Assembly (NCBI GenBank): GCA_016932715.1
Contig: JAFGCG010000108.1
Coordinates: forward strand, 1 to 64,000
Reading direction: 5' to 3'
Length of the DNA stretch: 64,000 nucleotides
Source of the DNA: Anaerolineales bacterium
GTDB lineage: Bacteria > Chloroflexota > Anaerolineae > Anaerolineales > Villigracilaceae
The notes beneath the pieces were generated by a model that made no database searches, had not been told where the DNA came from, and saw only the letters and a program-made list of their open reading frames with translations. A program made the translations under genes and the position numbers. How positions within the stretch are numbered: the first letter of the stretch is position 1; each line of letters opens with the position of its first letter. Below are positions 24,517 through 32,748 of this stretch, piece after piece.

Positions 24517-26499
24517 ATGACTCAGGAAGTCAACACCCTCTTCACCAATGCCCTCGTCCTCACCATGGACAAGGATTTCACCCAATATTTTCCCGGGGCG
24601 GTCGCTGTCAGAGAGGACAAAATCGTGGCAGTGGGGGAGGAGAGCGAGCTCAAAAAGGAATGGTCCGCGCAGGAGACCATTGACTGCAAGGGCAAGGTTC
24701 TCATGCCGGGACTCATCAACGCGCACACCCACGTGCCGATGACGCTCCTGCGCGGGCTCGCGGATGACCTGCGCCTGGACGTCTGGCTGATGGGCTACAT
24801 GATGCCGGTCGAGCGCGAATTTGTCTCGCCGGAGTTTGTCCGCCTGGGAACGCTGCTTGCCTGCGCGGAACAGATCCGCAGCGGGGTGACAACCTTCAAC
24901 GACATGTATTATTACGAGGAGGACGTTGCCAAAGCCGCCTCAGATGCCGGCATGCGGGCAGTCTGCGGGCAGACCGTCATGAAGTTCCCGGCGCCCGACG
25001 CCGCCTCGTACGATGACTCGCTGCAGATGGCGCGTGACTTCATCGCGCGCTGGAAGGACCATCCGCTGATCATCCCCGCGATTGCGCCTCACGCCCCCTA
25101 CACCTGCACAGCCGAAATCCTGCGCGCCACCGCGGATGTTGCCAAAGAGTTCGACGTGCCTCTCCACACTCACCTGGCGGAGACTGCCTTCGAAGTGGAA
25201 AACATACGCAACGACCATGGCATGCCCGTCATTCCCTATGTGAAGAAGCAGGGCATATTCGACGCAAAAGTGATCGCGGCACACTGCGTCCATATCGATT
25301 CAGGGGAGATGCGAACGCTGCTGCATGCGGGTGCGGGCGTTGCCCATAACCCCTCGTCGAATCTCAAACTCGCTTCCGGCTTCGCGCCCGTGGTGAAAAT
25401 GCTCGAAACGGGGCTCAACGTGGGCATCGGCACCGATGGACCTGCCTCGAACAATGACCTCGACATGTTCGAGGAAGTGCGTCTCGCAGCCTTTATTGCC
25501 AAAGCCGTGACCAACGACCCGACCTCCCTCCCCGCCCCCTGGGCATTGGCAATGGCGACGCGGCTCGGCGCCCAGGCGCTGCACCTCGGACACCTGACAG
25601 GTTCCCTGGAGGCCGGCAAACGCGCCGACCTGATCCTGGTCGATGTTTCCCCTCTGCACAATTCGCCCTCCTTCAAGCGCGCCGCCGACAACGCCTACGC
25701 CCAGATCGTGTATGCCGGCAAATCAACCGACGTAAGCGATGTGATGGTCAACGGCAAATGGCTGATGCGCGCTCACCAGCTGCTCACGCTGAAGGAAGAT
25801 GAACTGCTTGCCCAGGCTGCGGAAATCGCCAAACAGATCGATGCCTTCCTGATCGAACGCGAGCAGTCTGTCCTGTCGAAGCTGATCGCGCTGGGCGGCT
25901 CGCTGGAACAGGAGTCGTTCGAGGTGCAGGTCAAGGTCAAGATAACGGAGACAGACCCGGTCATCCGGGCGCTGCAACGTCCCGAGATCGACGTGATCCG
26001 CGAGCGGCATTACCGCGAACATGATGTCTACTTCTTCTTCGACGATCCATCACAGGGGCGTTTGCGCTACCGTGAAGATGATTTCGTCGATGATGCCAGA
26101 AACACCGTGACGCACGTCCGCGCCAGACTGACATTACTGGGTCAAAAGCGCGAAGGCAAATTCCAGGATGAAGTCTTGTTATCGCGCAGCCGCTATATTT
26201 CGCCGGCGTCACAGTCACTCCGTTTCTATCGCGAATACTTCAAACCGAAATCCGAAGTCGTCATCCAGAAGGACCGCCTGCGCTGGCTGATCCAATATAA
26301 AAAAACCGAGTTCTTCGTCAATCTCGATCAGATGCAGGAGCCGCAGCTTGGTTACTATCTCGAGATCAAGAGCCGCACCTGGAGCCGCAAAGATGCCGAA
26401 CGTAAGGCACAGCTTGCGAGTGAACTGCTTTCCGTGCTGGACGCCTCCAGCGGCGAAAAAGTAACCGAAGATTATATTGATATTGTAGGCGAGGTTTAA
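24517..26499 (+). CDS. amidohydrolase (MTA/SAH deaminase type) fused to a CYTH-like domain
   Basis: A 660-residue two-domain protein. Residues 1 to about 450 form an amidohydrolase of the MtaD/SsnA group. Metal ligands appear as NAHTHVPM near 68, LHTHLAET near 210, AAHCVHID near 252 and GTDGPASNNDLDMF near 304. The group deaminates 5'-methylthioadenosine, S-adenosylhomocysteine or related bases. Residues from about 465 onward resemble a CYTH (triphosphate tunnel) domain: FEVQVKVKI as a variant ExExK, RLRYRED, VIQKDRLRW and YYLEIKSRTW. CYTH enzymes bind triphosphates. The reading frame is continuous. A GGAG site precedes the ATG. The joint function is unknown. Confidence 0.8.
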   Translation: MTQEVNTLFTNALVLTMDKDFTQYFPGAVAVREDKIVAVGEESELKKEWSAQETIDCKGKVLMPGLINAHTHVPMTLLRGLADDLRLDVWLMGYMMPVEREFVSPEFVRLGTLLACAEQIRSGVTTFNDMYYYEEDVAKAASDAGMRAVCGQTVMKFPAPDAASYDDSLQMARDFIARWKDHPLIIPAIAPHAPYTCTAEILRATADVAKEFDVPLHTHLAETAFEVENIRNDHGMPVIPYVKKQGIFDAKVIAAHCVHIDSGEMRTLLHAGAGVAHNPSSNLKLASGFAPVVKMLETGLNVGIGTDGPASNNDLDMFEEVRLAAFIAKAVTNDPTSLPAPWALAMATRLGAQALHLGHLTGSLEAGKRADLILVDVSPLHNSPSFKRAADNAYAQIVYAGKSTDVSDVMVNGKWLMRAHQLLTLKEDELLAQAAEIAKQIDAFLIEREQSVLSKLIALGGSLEQESFEVQVKVKITETDPVIRALQRPEIDVIRERHYREHDVYFFFDDPSQGRLRYREDDFVDDARNTVTHVRARLTLLGQKREGKFQDEVLLSRSRYISPASQSLRFYREYFKPKSEVVIQKDRLRWLIQYKKTEFFVNLDQMQEPQLGYYLEIKSRTWSRKDAERKAQLASELLSVLDASSGEKVTEDYIDIVGEV

Positions 26500-26501
26500 T
26501 A

Positions 26502-27536
26502 GTGCGATTTCTTAGAATATTTTTTGCGGCGACCTGCGCCGTTCTGTTTGTCATTAGCAGTGTCCTGGTCCTGCTCTTATTCAACATCGAACGAAAAGCA
26601 TTTTCTTCAGAAACCTATCAACAGGCATTCGAGAACCAGGGACTGTATCAGCGCATGCCGGCGATCCTGGGAACCACATTAACGACCTATATCGCAGAGA
26701 ACGGAAGCGCCGTCCCTTTTTTGCAGGTGCTGACCGCTGAGGACTGGCAGAACAGCATTACATTGCTCATCCCGCCTGAGGAACTCAAGCAGATGGGAAA
26801 TCATGCCCTGGATGCCACCTTTGATTATCTGAACGGCAGAACGAACTCGGCGACCATTTCCCTGCTGCCGGTCAAAGCGCACCTGGCTGGCGAGGCAGGG
26901 CTTCAGATTGTGCTTCAGATCCTGCGCCGTCAGCCAGCCTGTACCACGGAGCAGCTCACACAGATGGCGCTTGGATTGTTTGGAGGACAAGTCGTGCTCT
27001 GCAATCCGCCGGAGGAAGCGCTCGGACTGATGATGCCGTTTGTCCAAACGCAGCTTCAATCCATGGTGGCTGTCTTCCCAAATGAAGTAACGCTCATTCC
27101 AGGTACGGCGAGCGACACGCCCGATGACCCGCGCTTGAAATTGAACGCGGTGCGCTCCGCCATCAAGTTAACACCGCTCATTCCTGCAATCCTCCTATTT
27201 GGCATTGCCGTGTTCGCGGTCCGCAGCCTGGTAGACTGGCTCACGTGGTGGGGTTGGTCCTTTATGTTCGCAGGCGGGGCAAGTGTGCTGGTCGGCTTGT
27301 TTGGGTCGCCCCTGGTTGGCGGGATTTTAGGGTTCGTGATCCAGAACCAGGGCGCCAGACTGATCCCTCCGATCCTGGCTTCCAGCATCGCCGAAACCGC
27401 GGGGGCTGTGGCAGGTGAGATGTTGACCCCGGTTGTGATTCAGGGATTCATTCCTGGGCTCATTGGGTTAGGAATGGTCATCGCGGCAACACTGCAGGCG
27501 CGCAGCGAGAAATCGAGGGCTGGTAGCTTGATGTAG
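26502..27536 (+). CDS. hypothetical membrane protein
   Basis: I do not recognise the family. The 344-residue product starts with GTG two bases after the previous stop. One N-terminal membrane segment (about residues 7-27) is followed by an outward domain of about 200 residues containing CTTEQL...QVVLCNPPEE, then three hydrophobic segments (near 228-245, 250-275 and 305-332). The close spacing suggests co-expression with the amidohydrolase-CYTH gene. The end converges on a lipoprotein gene with only 9 bases between the stops and no obvious terminator. Confidence 0.65.
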   Translation: MRFLRIFFAATCAVLFVISSVLVLLLFNIERKAFSSETYQQAFENQGLYQRMPAILGTTLTTYIAENGSAVPFLQVLTAEDWQNSITLLIPPEELKQMGNHALDATFDYLNGRTNSATISLLPVKAHLAGEAGLQIVLQILRRQPACTTEQLTQMALGLFGGQVVLCNPPEEALGLMMPFVQTQLQSMVAVFPNEVTLIPGTASDTPDDPRLKLNAVRSAIKLTPLIPAILLFGIAVFAVRSLVDWLTWWGWSFMFAGGASVLVGLFGSPLVGGILGFVIQNQGARLIPPILASSIAETAGAVAGEMLTPVVIQGFIPGLIGLGMVIAATLQARSEKSRAGSLM

Positions 27537-27545
27537 CTCCCTGCC

Positions 27546-28226
27546 CTACTCCATCAGGCGCAGGAAGAAGATCTTTTCGCCCTTGCCAACTAACAGGAGG
27601 ACTTTGGCGCCATCCAGAAACTCGAAATTCAGATCCGGATAGGATCCCTGCTCTGGCATGACAAAGGGTTTGGACTCGGGAATAAAATTAACGGCGCCTT
27701 CCGGAACCTCGGTGTCATATTGTGACAGGCTGCCGTTAAACGTCAAAGTGATCAGCAGACGCTGCTCGTCGAGGTCTCCGGTGGCAAACTTCCCTTCCAG
27801 CTTGACCGTATGCTTCATAACTGCATGGTGCTTGGGAGATCCGGTCGTCTGGAAATGACAATCTACATTTCCTTCCCCTTTGATCGTGGGCGGGTCGGTC
27901 TCCCAATTTATGGTAAAGGGAATGCGGCTGACACAATCCTCTCCTCCGCCCAAAATATCGTGGTTGTGCATCTCGATCTCGCCACGGGTATAAGATTCAG
28001 GCGGGGGTGGAGTTATGTCATCGGATGCTCTCAGGACAGTGACTCCAGGGGTAGACGTAGGAGTAATCGTAATTGGAATGGGAGTAAAAGTAGGTGTGTG
28101 AGTAGGTGTGTGAGTGGGTGTATCAGTGACACCTGTAGTTCCCGGAGTGATCTGGCCGCATGCGAGCAGAAGCAGCAGGGTTACACAAATGCCAGTCAGT
28201 GTCCCAGCTTGAATTTTTCTATTCAT
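27546..28226 (-). CDS. secreted lipoprotein with Thr/Pro linker
   Basis: A 226-residue putative lipoprotein. The signal peptide ends in the lipobox LLLLACG near residues 17-23, followed by a repetitive TPTHTPTHTPTFTP linker and a beta-rich domain with two Cys (near 104 and 122). That domain reads like a small outer-surface binding fold, but I do not recognise it. The promoter region is a near copy of that of the next lipoprotein gene upstream on the same strand (28507-29178), although the proteins themselves are not obviously similar. Confidence 0.7.
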   Translation of the reverse strand: MNRKIQAGTLTGICVTLLLLLACGQITPGTTGVTDTPTHTPTHTPTFTPIPITITPTSTPGVTVLRASDDITPPPPESYTRGEIEMHNHDILGGGEDCVSRIPFTINWETDPPTIKGEGNVDCHFQTTGSPKHHAVMKHTVKLEGKFATGDLDEQRLLITLTFNGSLSQYDTEVPEGAVNFIPESKPFVMPEQGSYPDLNFEFLDGAKVLLLVGKGEKIFFLRLME

Positions 28227-28273
28227 TGTCCTTTGCCTTTCTTTTTTACTATGATGAAAGCAGGTTTCATCGT

Positions 28274-28302
28274 TCTATAAAAAGCATATATCAAATCCCC
28301 AA
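28274..28302 (-). promoter_or_regulatory. promoter copy A of the lipoprotein pair
   Basis: On the minus strand, TTGGGG, a 17-base spacer and TATAGA lie about 48 bases before the ATG at 28226. The segment is part of a block of about 80 bases that recurs at 29273-29355. Confidence 0.6.
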
Positions 28303-28506
28303 TTGTTTAATATGTCATTTGTACTAAAAGGCACAAGTTGTAGATACATTAACTTTGAGGCAGAATCGTGGCAATGACGTGACAGATACAAGTGATCGTA
28401 TAACGATTGACTACTCACAGGCACCGATGATCTTCGACGGCTCGATAAAAGCTTCAGCCGCCGGATCAAATTCGAGGATCGGACAAGTCATTTGCTCAGA
28501 TCCCCG

Positions 28507-29178
28507 CTACTCACAATCGTATGACCCGAGGTAGACGTCGGTTTGCCCTTCACGTACCGCGCAAAGCTGTTGTTCATAGGGAAAATCATCTGTAATGATC
28601 GTAAATCCCGTCTCAGCCGAGTTGATACCCAACATAATCTCGCCATGATTTTCGGTGACCCCATTCATCATCCAGCCTTTGCCCCAATAAACCGTCCCGG
28701 AGATGGTGTCATAGACTTCTCCATCCCCGTTGTAAAACGTGCCGGTTACATTTTCTTTGACTTGCTTTAGTTCCAGGTAACTGCCAGCGGGGAAACCCGG
28801 TTTGTCAGGGACGGTCCATTTGCCGCTGAAGCCGCATCCTGCAGGGAGCTCGTTTTCTCCACCGGAACGAACTCCACAAAAGGACAGATCCGGAGATCCG
28901 TTTTTGAAGGTATCACCTTCGAAAATAAGCGTAAAATCCCCGAACCATTCCGTGTTGAAAACTGCCATATTGTTCGTGAGAGTGCCCTCGAACACCTCAT
29001 TCCATTGCCCCCCGTAACCTTCGATTGTGCCTGTGATCTTACTGCCTTCCTGCATGAAATTTACTTTTCCGATGTTAGCGATCCATGTGCCAGCCACAGT
29101 GTTACCGGGTGGTGTGCATCCCAGGAGTAAGCTGCATAGGACGAACAAAACAAGTATCTTCGATGATATATTTTTCAT
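28507..29178 (-). CDS. secreted lipoprotein, hypothetical
   Basis: A 223-residue putative lipoprotein with lipobox LLLGCTP near residues 18-24. The mature part is beta-rich and Gly/Asn/Thr-rich, with ITGTIEGYGGQWNEVFEGTL near 48 and VTGTFYNGDGEVYDTISGTVYW near 140. These look like two repeats of a lipocalin-like or DUF-type beta-barrel strand pattern (xVTGTxxxxxGxVxxxISGTVxW). No family is named. It has its own promoter (copy B), and a spacer of about 280 bases separates it from the following lipoprotein gene. Confidence 0.7.
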   Translation of the reverse strand: MKNISSKILVLFVLCSLLLGCTPPGNTVAGTWIANIGKVNFMQEGSKITGTIEGYGGQWNEVFEGTLTNNMAVFNTEWFGDFTLIFEGDTFKNGSPDLSFCGVRSGGENELPAGCGFSGKWTVPDKPGFPAGSYLELKQVKENVTGTFYNGDGEVYDTISGTVYWGKGWMMNGVTENHGEIMLGINSAETGFTIITDDFPYEQQLCAVREGQTDVYLGSYDCE

Positions 29179-29272
29179 TTTTATTTCCTCATTGATTTAA
29201 TAGGATCTGCCGAGATTTGCGTTGGAGTGAAATACAATTATCTTACAAATGTTCATCAAACGTTTTCATCAC

Positions 29273-29301
29273 ACTATAGAAAGCATATATCAAATCCCCA
29301 A
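29273..29301 (-). promoter_or_regulatory. promoter copy B of the lipoprotein pair
   Basis: On the minus strand, TTGGGG, a 17-base spacer and TATAGT lie about 95 bases before the ATG at 29178. The spacer differs from copy A at one or two bases only. Confidence 0.6.
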
Positions 29302-29383
29302 CTATCTAATATGTCATTTGTACTAGTAATGTGACGAGGTGTCGATACATTAACCTGGATAGCGGTATGGCAAGACCCTGTCT

Positions 29384-30490
29384 TCACGGGCATCCATTCT
29401 GCAAATGCTCATCGAACGTCTCTGAAAATTCATGGAAACCTGAGCCATCGCATTTGGCGCGGAAGTAAAAATAGTTCGTCTCCGCCGGGAATGCGACCGC
29501 GTGCAAGGCGCCCAGGCTGGGACTTGCGATCGGCGTAGGCGGCAAGCCTGCAACGCGGTACGTGTTATAGACAGAATTGATCTCCAGATCCAACAGGCTC
29601 AACGGATTCGTCCACCAGGTTCGCTGCAGGATGTTATAGCCGATCGCATATTGAACCGTCGGATCGGCATCCAGTTTCATGCCGATATTCAAGCGGTTCA
29701 AATAGACCGACGCGATGAGCGCCTGCTCCTCATCCTGCACGGCTTCACGCTCGACCATGGAAGCCAGCGTCACTGCCTGGTAAACCGTCAGTCCCTGCTG
29801 CTCAAATCCATTGCGCAGATCGAGCGTCAGATGCGCGGCAAAATTGCGAACCATCACAGCCACCATGTCCTGCGCGGACGCGAGTTCGCGGGAAAAAATA
29901 TATGAATCCGGGTACGCGAATCCCTCGACTGAACTCACACTCGTCAAGAAGTCGAACTCCTGCGGAGGACTCTTTGCGGCATGGAGGAACTCGTCAGCGG
30001 TGATTCGCAGGCCGGAGGTCGGAAGCGCCTCGGCAATTTCCTCCAGACGCCAGCCGGGCAAAACGACAAAGGTCACCTCCTCAGGCGTGGCATCCTGTAA
30101 TTCGCGTGCGATGTCCATCGCAGACATGGCTGTACTGAGCTGATATTCCCCTGCCTGGATGGAGGTATCCAATCCGGAATAGATCAGGTACGAACGGAAT
30201 GCTTCCGCCTCACGGATCAGGCCCGCGCTCCGAAGGTGATTGGCGACCGAATCGGCAGACTGGCCCACCTCGACCGTGAAGGGCTGCTCCGTTCCGCTCA
30301 AATCCAGCGGCTGGGTCAGTAAGCCGTCATACCAGAGCAGCAGCGCGGAATATTGCACCCTTTTTAGCATTGAAAGCGAAGCGTCCGGCGGACCATAGAT
30401 CCGGGCCGCGCGGGAGGGAATGTACAGAAAAACAATATAAAGCCCCACACATATGAAAAGAATTGAAATAGCTGCAATGAGTTTACGCAT
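29384..30490 (-). CDS. mltG: endolytic murein transglycosylase MltG
   Basis: A 368-residue YceG-like protein. An N-terminal membrane anchor (residues about 4-25) precedes a LysM-like region (FTVEVGQSADSVANHLRSAGLI near 72). The catalytic domain has SVEGFAYPDSYIF near 195, LASMVEREAV with the catalytic Glu near 248, IASVYLNRLNIGMKLDADPTVQYA near 265 and YNTYRVAGLPPTPIASPSL near 310. MltG cuts nascent glycan strands and is thought to end their polymerisation. It lies downstream of ruvX in the common ruvX-mltG order. Confidence 0.93.
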   Translation of the reverse strand: MRKLIAAISILFICVGLYIVFLYIPSRAARIYGPPDASLSMLKRVQYSALLLWYDGLLTQPLDLSGTEQPFTVEVGQSADSVANHLRSAGLIREAEAFRSYLIYSGLDTSIQAGEYQLSTAMSAMDIARELQDATPEEVTFVVLPGWRLEEIAEALPTSGLRITADEFLHAAKSPPQEFDFLTSVSSVEGFAYPDSYIFSRELASAQDMVAVMVRNFAAHLTLDLRNGFEQQGLTVYQAVTLASMVEREAVQDEEQALIASVYLNRLNIGMKLDADPTVQYAIGYNILQRTWWTNPLSLLDLEINSVYNTYRVAGLPPTPIASPSLGALHAVAFPAETNYFYFRAKCDGSGFHEFSETFDEHLQNGCP

Positions 30491-30556
30491 GATTTCGATT
30501 TACGATTTGCGATTGACGATCAGACTATCCGACCAAGTGACTACCAAACCAACAAA

Positions 30557-30979
30557 CTACTCAACCCTCGGCTTATTGGCATCCAGATACGATTTGAGGA
30601 TCATCACGGCTGCGAGCTCGTCCATGTGACCTGCGCGCTTTTTGCGTGAGACGCCCATCGCGATCCGCGCTGCGCGCGCCTCCTGCGTGCTGAACGACTC
30701 GTCCCACAGGACCAGAGGGATTTGCGTCTGCTCTTTCAGCGCCTCGGCAAACTTCGCCGCACGGCGTCCTGCCAGATTCGGCTTGCCTTCCTCATCGTAC
30801 GACTGGCCGATCACGATCAGTGCCACATCGTTCTCGGCCGCCAGGTCCGCAACCTGGGCAGCATCCAGCAGGCGCGAGACATGCCTGATCACCTTCAATG
30901 GACTGGCAATCGTCGCGGTCGGGTCACTGAGCGCCAGACCGATATGCTTTTCACCATGGTCAACTGCTAAAATTCTCAT
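30557..30979 (-). CDS. ruvX: RuvX/YqgF family Holliday junction resolvase-like protein
   Basis: A 140-residue RNase H-fold protein. It begins with ILAVDHGEKHIGLALSD (catalytic Asp near residue 6), has VALIVIGQSYDEEG near 52, VLWDESFSTQEA near 94 with a conserved Glu, and the C-terminal HMDELAAVMILKSYLD with the last acidic residue. Relatives process rRNA precursors or resolve Holliday junctions. The neighbouring mltG supports the call. A degenerate low-complexity spacer of about 66 bases separates the two genes. Confidence 0.93.
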   Translation of the reverse strand: MRILAVDHGEKHIGLALSDPTATIASPLKVIRHVSRLLDAAQVADLAAENDVALIVIGQSYDEEGKPNLAGRRAAKFAEALKEQTQIPLVLWDESFSTQEARAARIAMGVSRKKRAGHMDELAAVMILKSYLDANKPRVE

Positions 30980-31014
30980 ACACCTTTATTTCTGAACCGC
31001 GCAGGGCACGAAGA

Positions 31015-31085
31015 TCGCAAAGGTTCTTTCCTCTTTCTTCTTTCCTCTTTCTTCTTTCTTCTCTCCTCTTTCCTCTTCCTTTTTA
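31015..31085. repeat. polypyrimidine low-complexity tract
   Basis: About 60 bases of TTTCCTCTTTCTTC-type sequence fill the gap between ruvX and the gene at 31094. Similar purine-rich stretches occur near 5290 and 41054. Confidence 0.8.
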
Positions 31086-31093
31086 CTTCTCAC

Positions 31094-32584
31094 CTACTGC
31101 ACCACCACCGAAATACGAAACGGCACGATCGGCACCCAGGGCCACCAGGAAGGCGAAAGCTCGATCTCAGGAGAACCTTCCAGGGGGAAATTCTGCTTTA
31201 GTAGGGCTTGGGCACGATCGGAACGAACTCCCTGGAGCATTTGTGTCACCTGGGCATGGTCGATCTGCTGCACGATACGCCGCTCGGCGCGGATTGTCCA
31301 GCGCGCGGGACCACTAGCATTCACGATGGGTTTTGTCACAGGTTTAACGGTCAACGCCTCAGATGCCGCGCCAAAGCCCGAGGGCAGGGAAGCGTTCAGG
31401 GCCAAGGCCGCAAGCTCGGTCAGGTCTGAACCGGCGGCATAGAGAGCGGAAAACTCTACTTGCATGGTCAATGTCAGTCTGGTGCTCGCCGCGCCTGGGG
31501 GCGGGTCGTACTCTTCCAAAAGGACTTGCGTCACTTCGAACGTGTCCTCAAAAAGGATATCACCTGTTTTTATCTCCTTCGCAAGCTGCGTGCGCGCTTC
31601 CTCTTCCAGTTTCTCCATCAGCTCAGCTTTGGCACGCTCACGATCTTCATCGCTCGCCTGCACAGACGGGATCTCCCTTCCGCCTTTCAGCGGCTCCGGG
31701 TTCGCCACAGAAAGCGAAAGCCCGAGCCGGTCTTCGACAACGACGATCGTATCGGCTTCCACGTTGCCGGAGAGCCCACCCTCCAGCGCTTCAACGGGCA
31801 GTTCAAGTGTCTTACTGGTGCCCGCCGCCACTTCCCCCTCCTCGGTCGTCACAAAACGGACCGCCTCGGCATCCGCCGTCCGGATCACCGTTCCCACAGG
31901 GATGGTCACCGCCTGCTGCGTGAGATTGCGAAAGACCGCCAAACCCTTCGCCTTCGACTGCGGGATCACAGCTTCGCCCGTCACGGTCACAGAATTCGTC
32001 CCCTCCACAAGGAGGCGTTTCTCACGCGCGGGAATACTTCCGGTAATGAAGACCGCCTCGACGGATGGGCTCGCAGTGACCGGCAGCACCAGGCTCTGGA
32101 TTTTCGACTGGGGCTGCAGCCTGACCTGGGCGCGCGGGAGGAACAGTGCAACCAGGGCAAGCACCGAAAAGACACCGAGGGTGAGCGCTCCCACGCGTAC
32201 CACGGGATGAGCGCGCCACGCTCCCTCCCCAGCCGACAATTGGTCCCGCTGCGCGCGCAAATCCCTGCGGGGAGGGCGATGCGCCCACTTCCGGCGCCGG
32301 GGCTTGGGCCAGGCTACACGTTGCGCCTGCCCCGTAGATTCAAAGACGGGGATCTTTAGCGCTTCCGCATCCTCGCGCACCCGCCGCGTGCGTGTGACCA
32401 GTCCCAATTGCGCGCCGAGGGATAACGCGTGCCGCTGCAGGACCTTCAAATCCACCTGTCGCAGCGTGACATTCTCGTACTTGGGCCAGACCAGCAAAAT
32501 GCGCGGCGTCTTCGCCCACGACATCCGGTCGCGTACCGAAATGAGGTCATCGTGCGATTCAAGTGTGATGATCTGGGTCTTCAT
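31094..32584 (-). CDS. membrane protein with baseplate J-like domain
   Basis: A 496-residue protein. The N-terminal 110 residues are soluble and may form a Rossmann-like fold (RILLVWPKYENVTL, LVTRTRRVREDAEALKIPVF). An Arg-rich stretch and a single membrane segment (near residues 132-150) follow. The outward part contains a region resembling phage baseplate J: GLAVFRNLTQQAVTIPVGTVIRT near 212, GNVEADTIVVVEDR near 275 and a NPEPLKGGREIPS turn near 296. No phage genes are nearby, so it is a chromosomal use of that fold, perhaps in the cell envelope. The exact role is unknown. It precedes ruvX and mltG on the same strand. Confidence 0.7.
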   Translation of the reverse strand: MKTQIITLESHDDLISVRDRMSWAKTPRILLVWPKYENVTLRQVDLKVLQRHALSLGAQLGLVTRTRRVREDAEALKIPVFESTGQAQRVAWPKPRRRKWAHRPPRRDLRAQRDQLSAGEGAWRAHPVVRVGALTLGVFSVLALVALFLPRAQVRLQPQSKIQSLVLPVTASPSVEAVFITGSIPAREKRLLVEGTNSVTVTGEAVIPQSKAKGLAVFRNLTQQAVTIPVGTVIRTADAEAVRFVTTEEGEVAAGTSKTLELPVEALEGGLSGNVEADTIVVVEDRLGLSLSVANPEPLKGGREIPSVQASDEDRERAKAELMEKLEEEARTQLAKEIKTGDILFEDTFEVTQVLLEEYDPPPGAASTRLTLTMQVEFSALYAAGSDLTELAALALNASLPSGFGAASEALTVKPVTKPIVNASGPARWTIRAERRIVQQIDHAQVTQMLQGVRSDRAQALLKQNFPLEGSPEIELSPSWWPWVPIVPFRISVVVQ

Positions 32585-32650
32585 CTCTCCGAATTATAAC
32601 CGTTGGAACAGATCAACAGCCGTTTCCTAACCAGAGTACAAAGAGTATAT

Positions 32651-32727
32651 GTCACCCTGAGCGGAGCGAAGGGTCTCGCCGCTACGCGGCGGGATTCTTC
32701 GCTCCCTTTGGTCGCTCAGAATGACAT
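32651..32727. repeat. dispersed hairpin repeat, family B copy 1
   Basis: GTCACCCTGAGCGGAGCGAAGGGTCTC...GCCGC...GCGGCGGGATTCTTCGCTCC...CGCTCAGAATGACAT. The ends are complementary, so it folds into a long hairpin. Close copies lie at 54459-54536 and 46282-46396. Confidence 0.85.
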
Positions 32728-32748
32728 TATATTTCTGGTTTTGCTTCC

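Noticed and set aside
28075-28130. GTAGGTGTGTGAGTAGGTGTGTGAG tandem repeat, at first CRISPR- or microsatellite-like
   Set aside because: It encodes the TPTHTPTHTP linker of a lipoprotein, a common form of repetitive coding sequence.
31094-32584. Prophage remnant suggested by the baseplate J-like domain
   Set aside because: No other phage genes, integrase or attachment repeats nearby; the protein has a membrane anchor and housekeeping neighbours.
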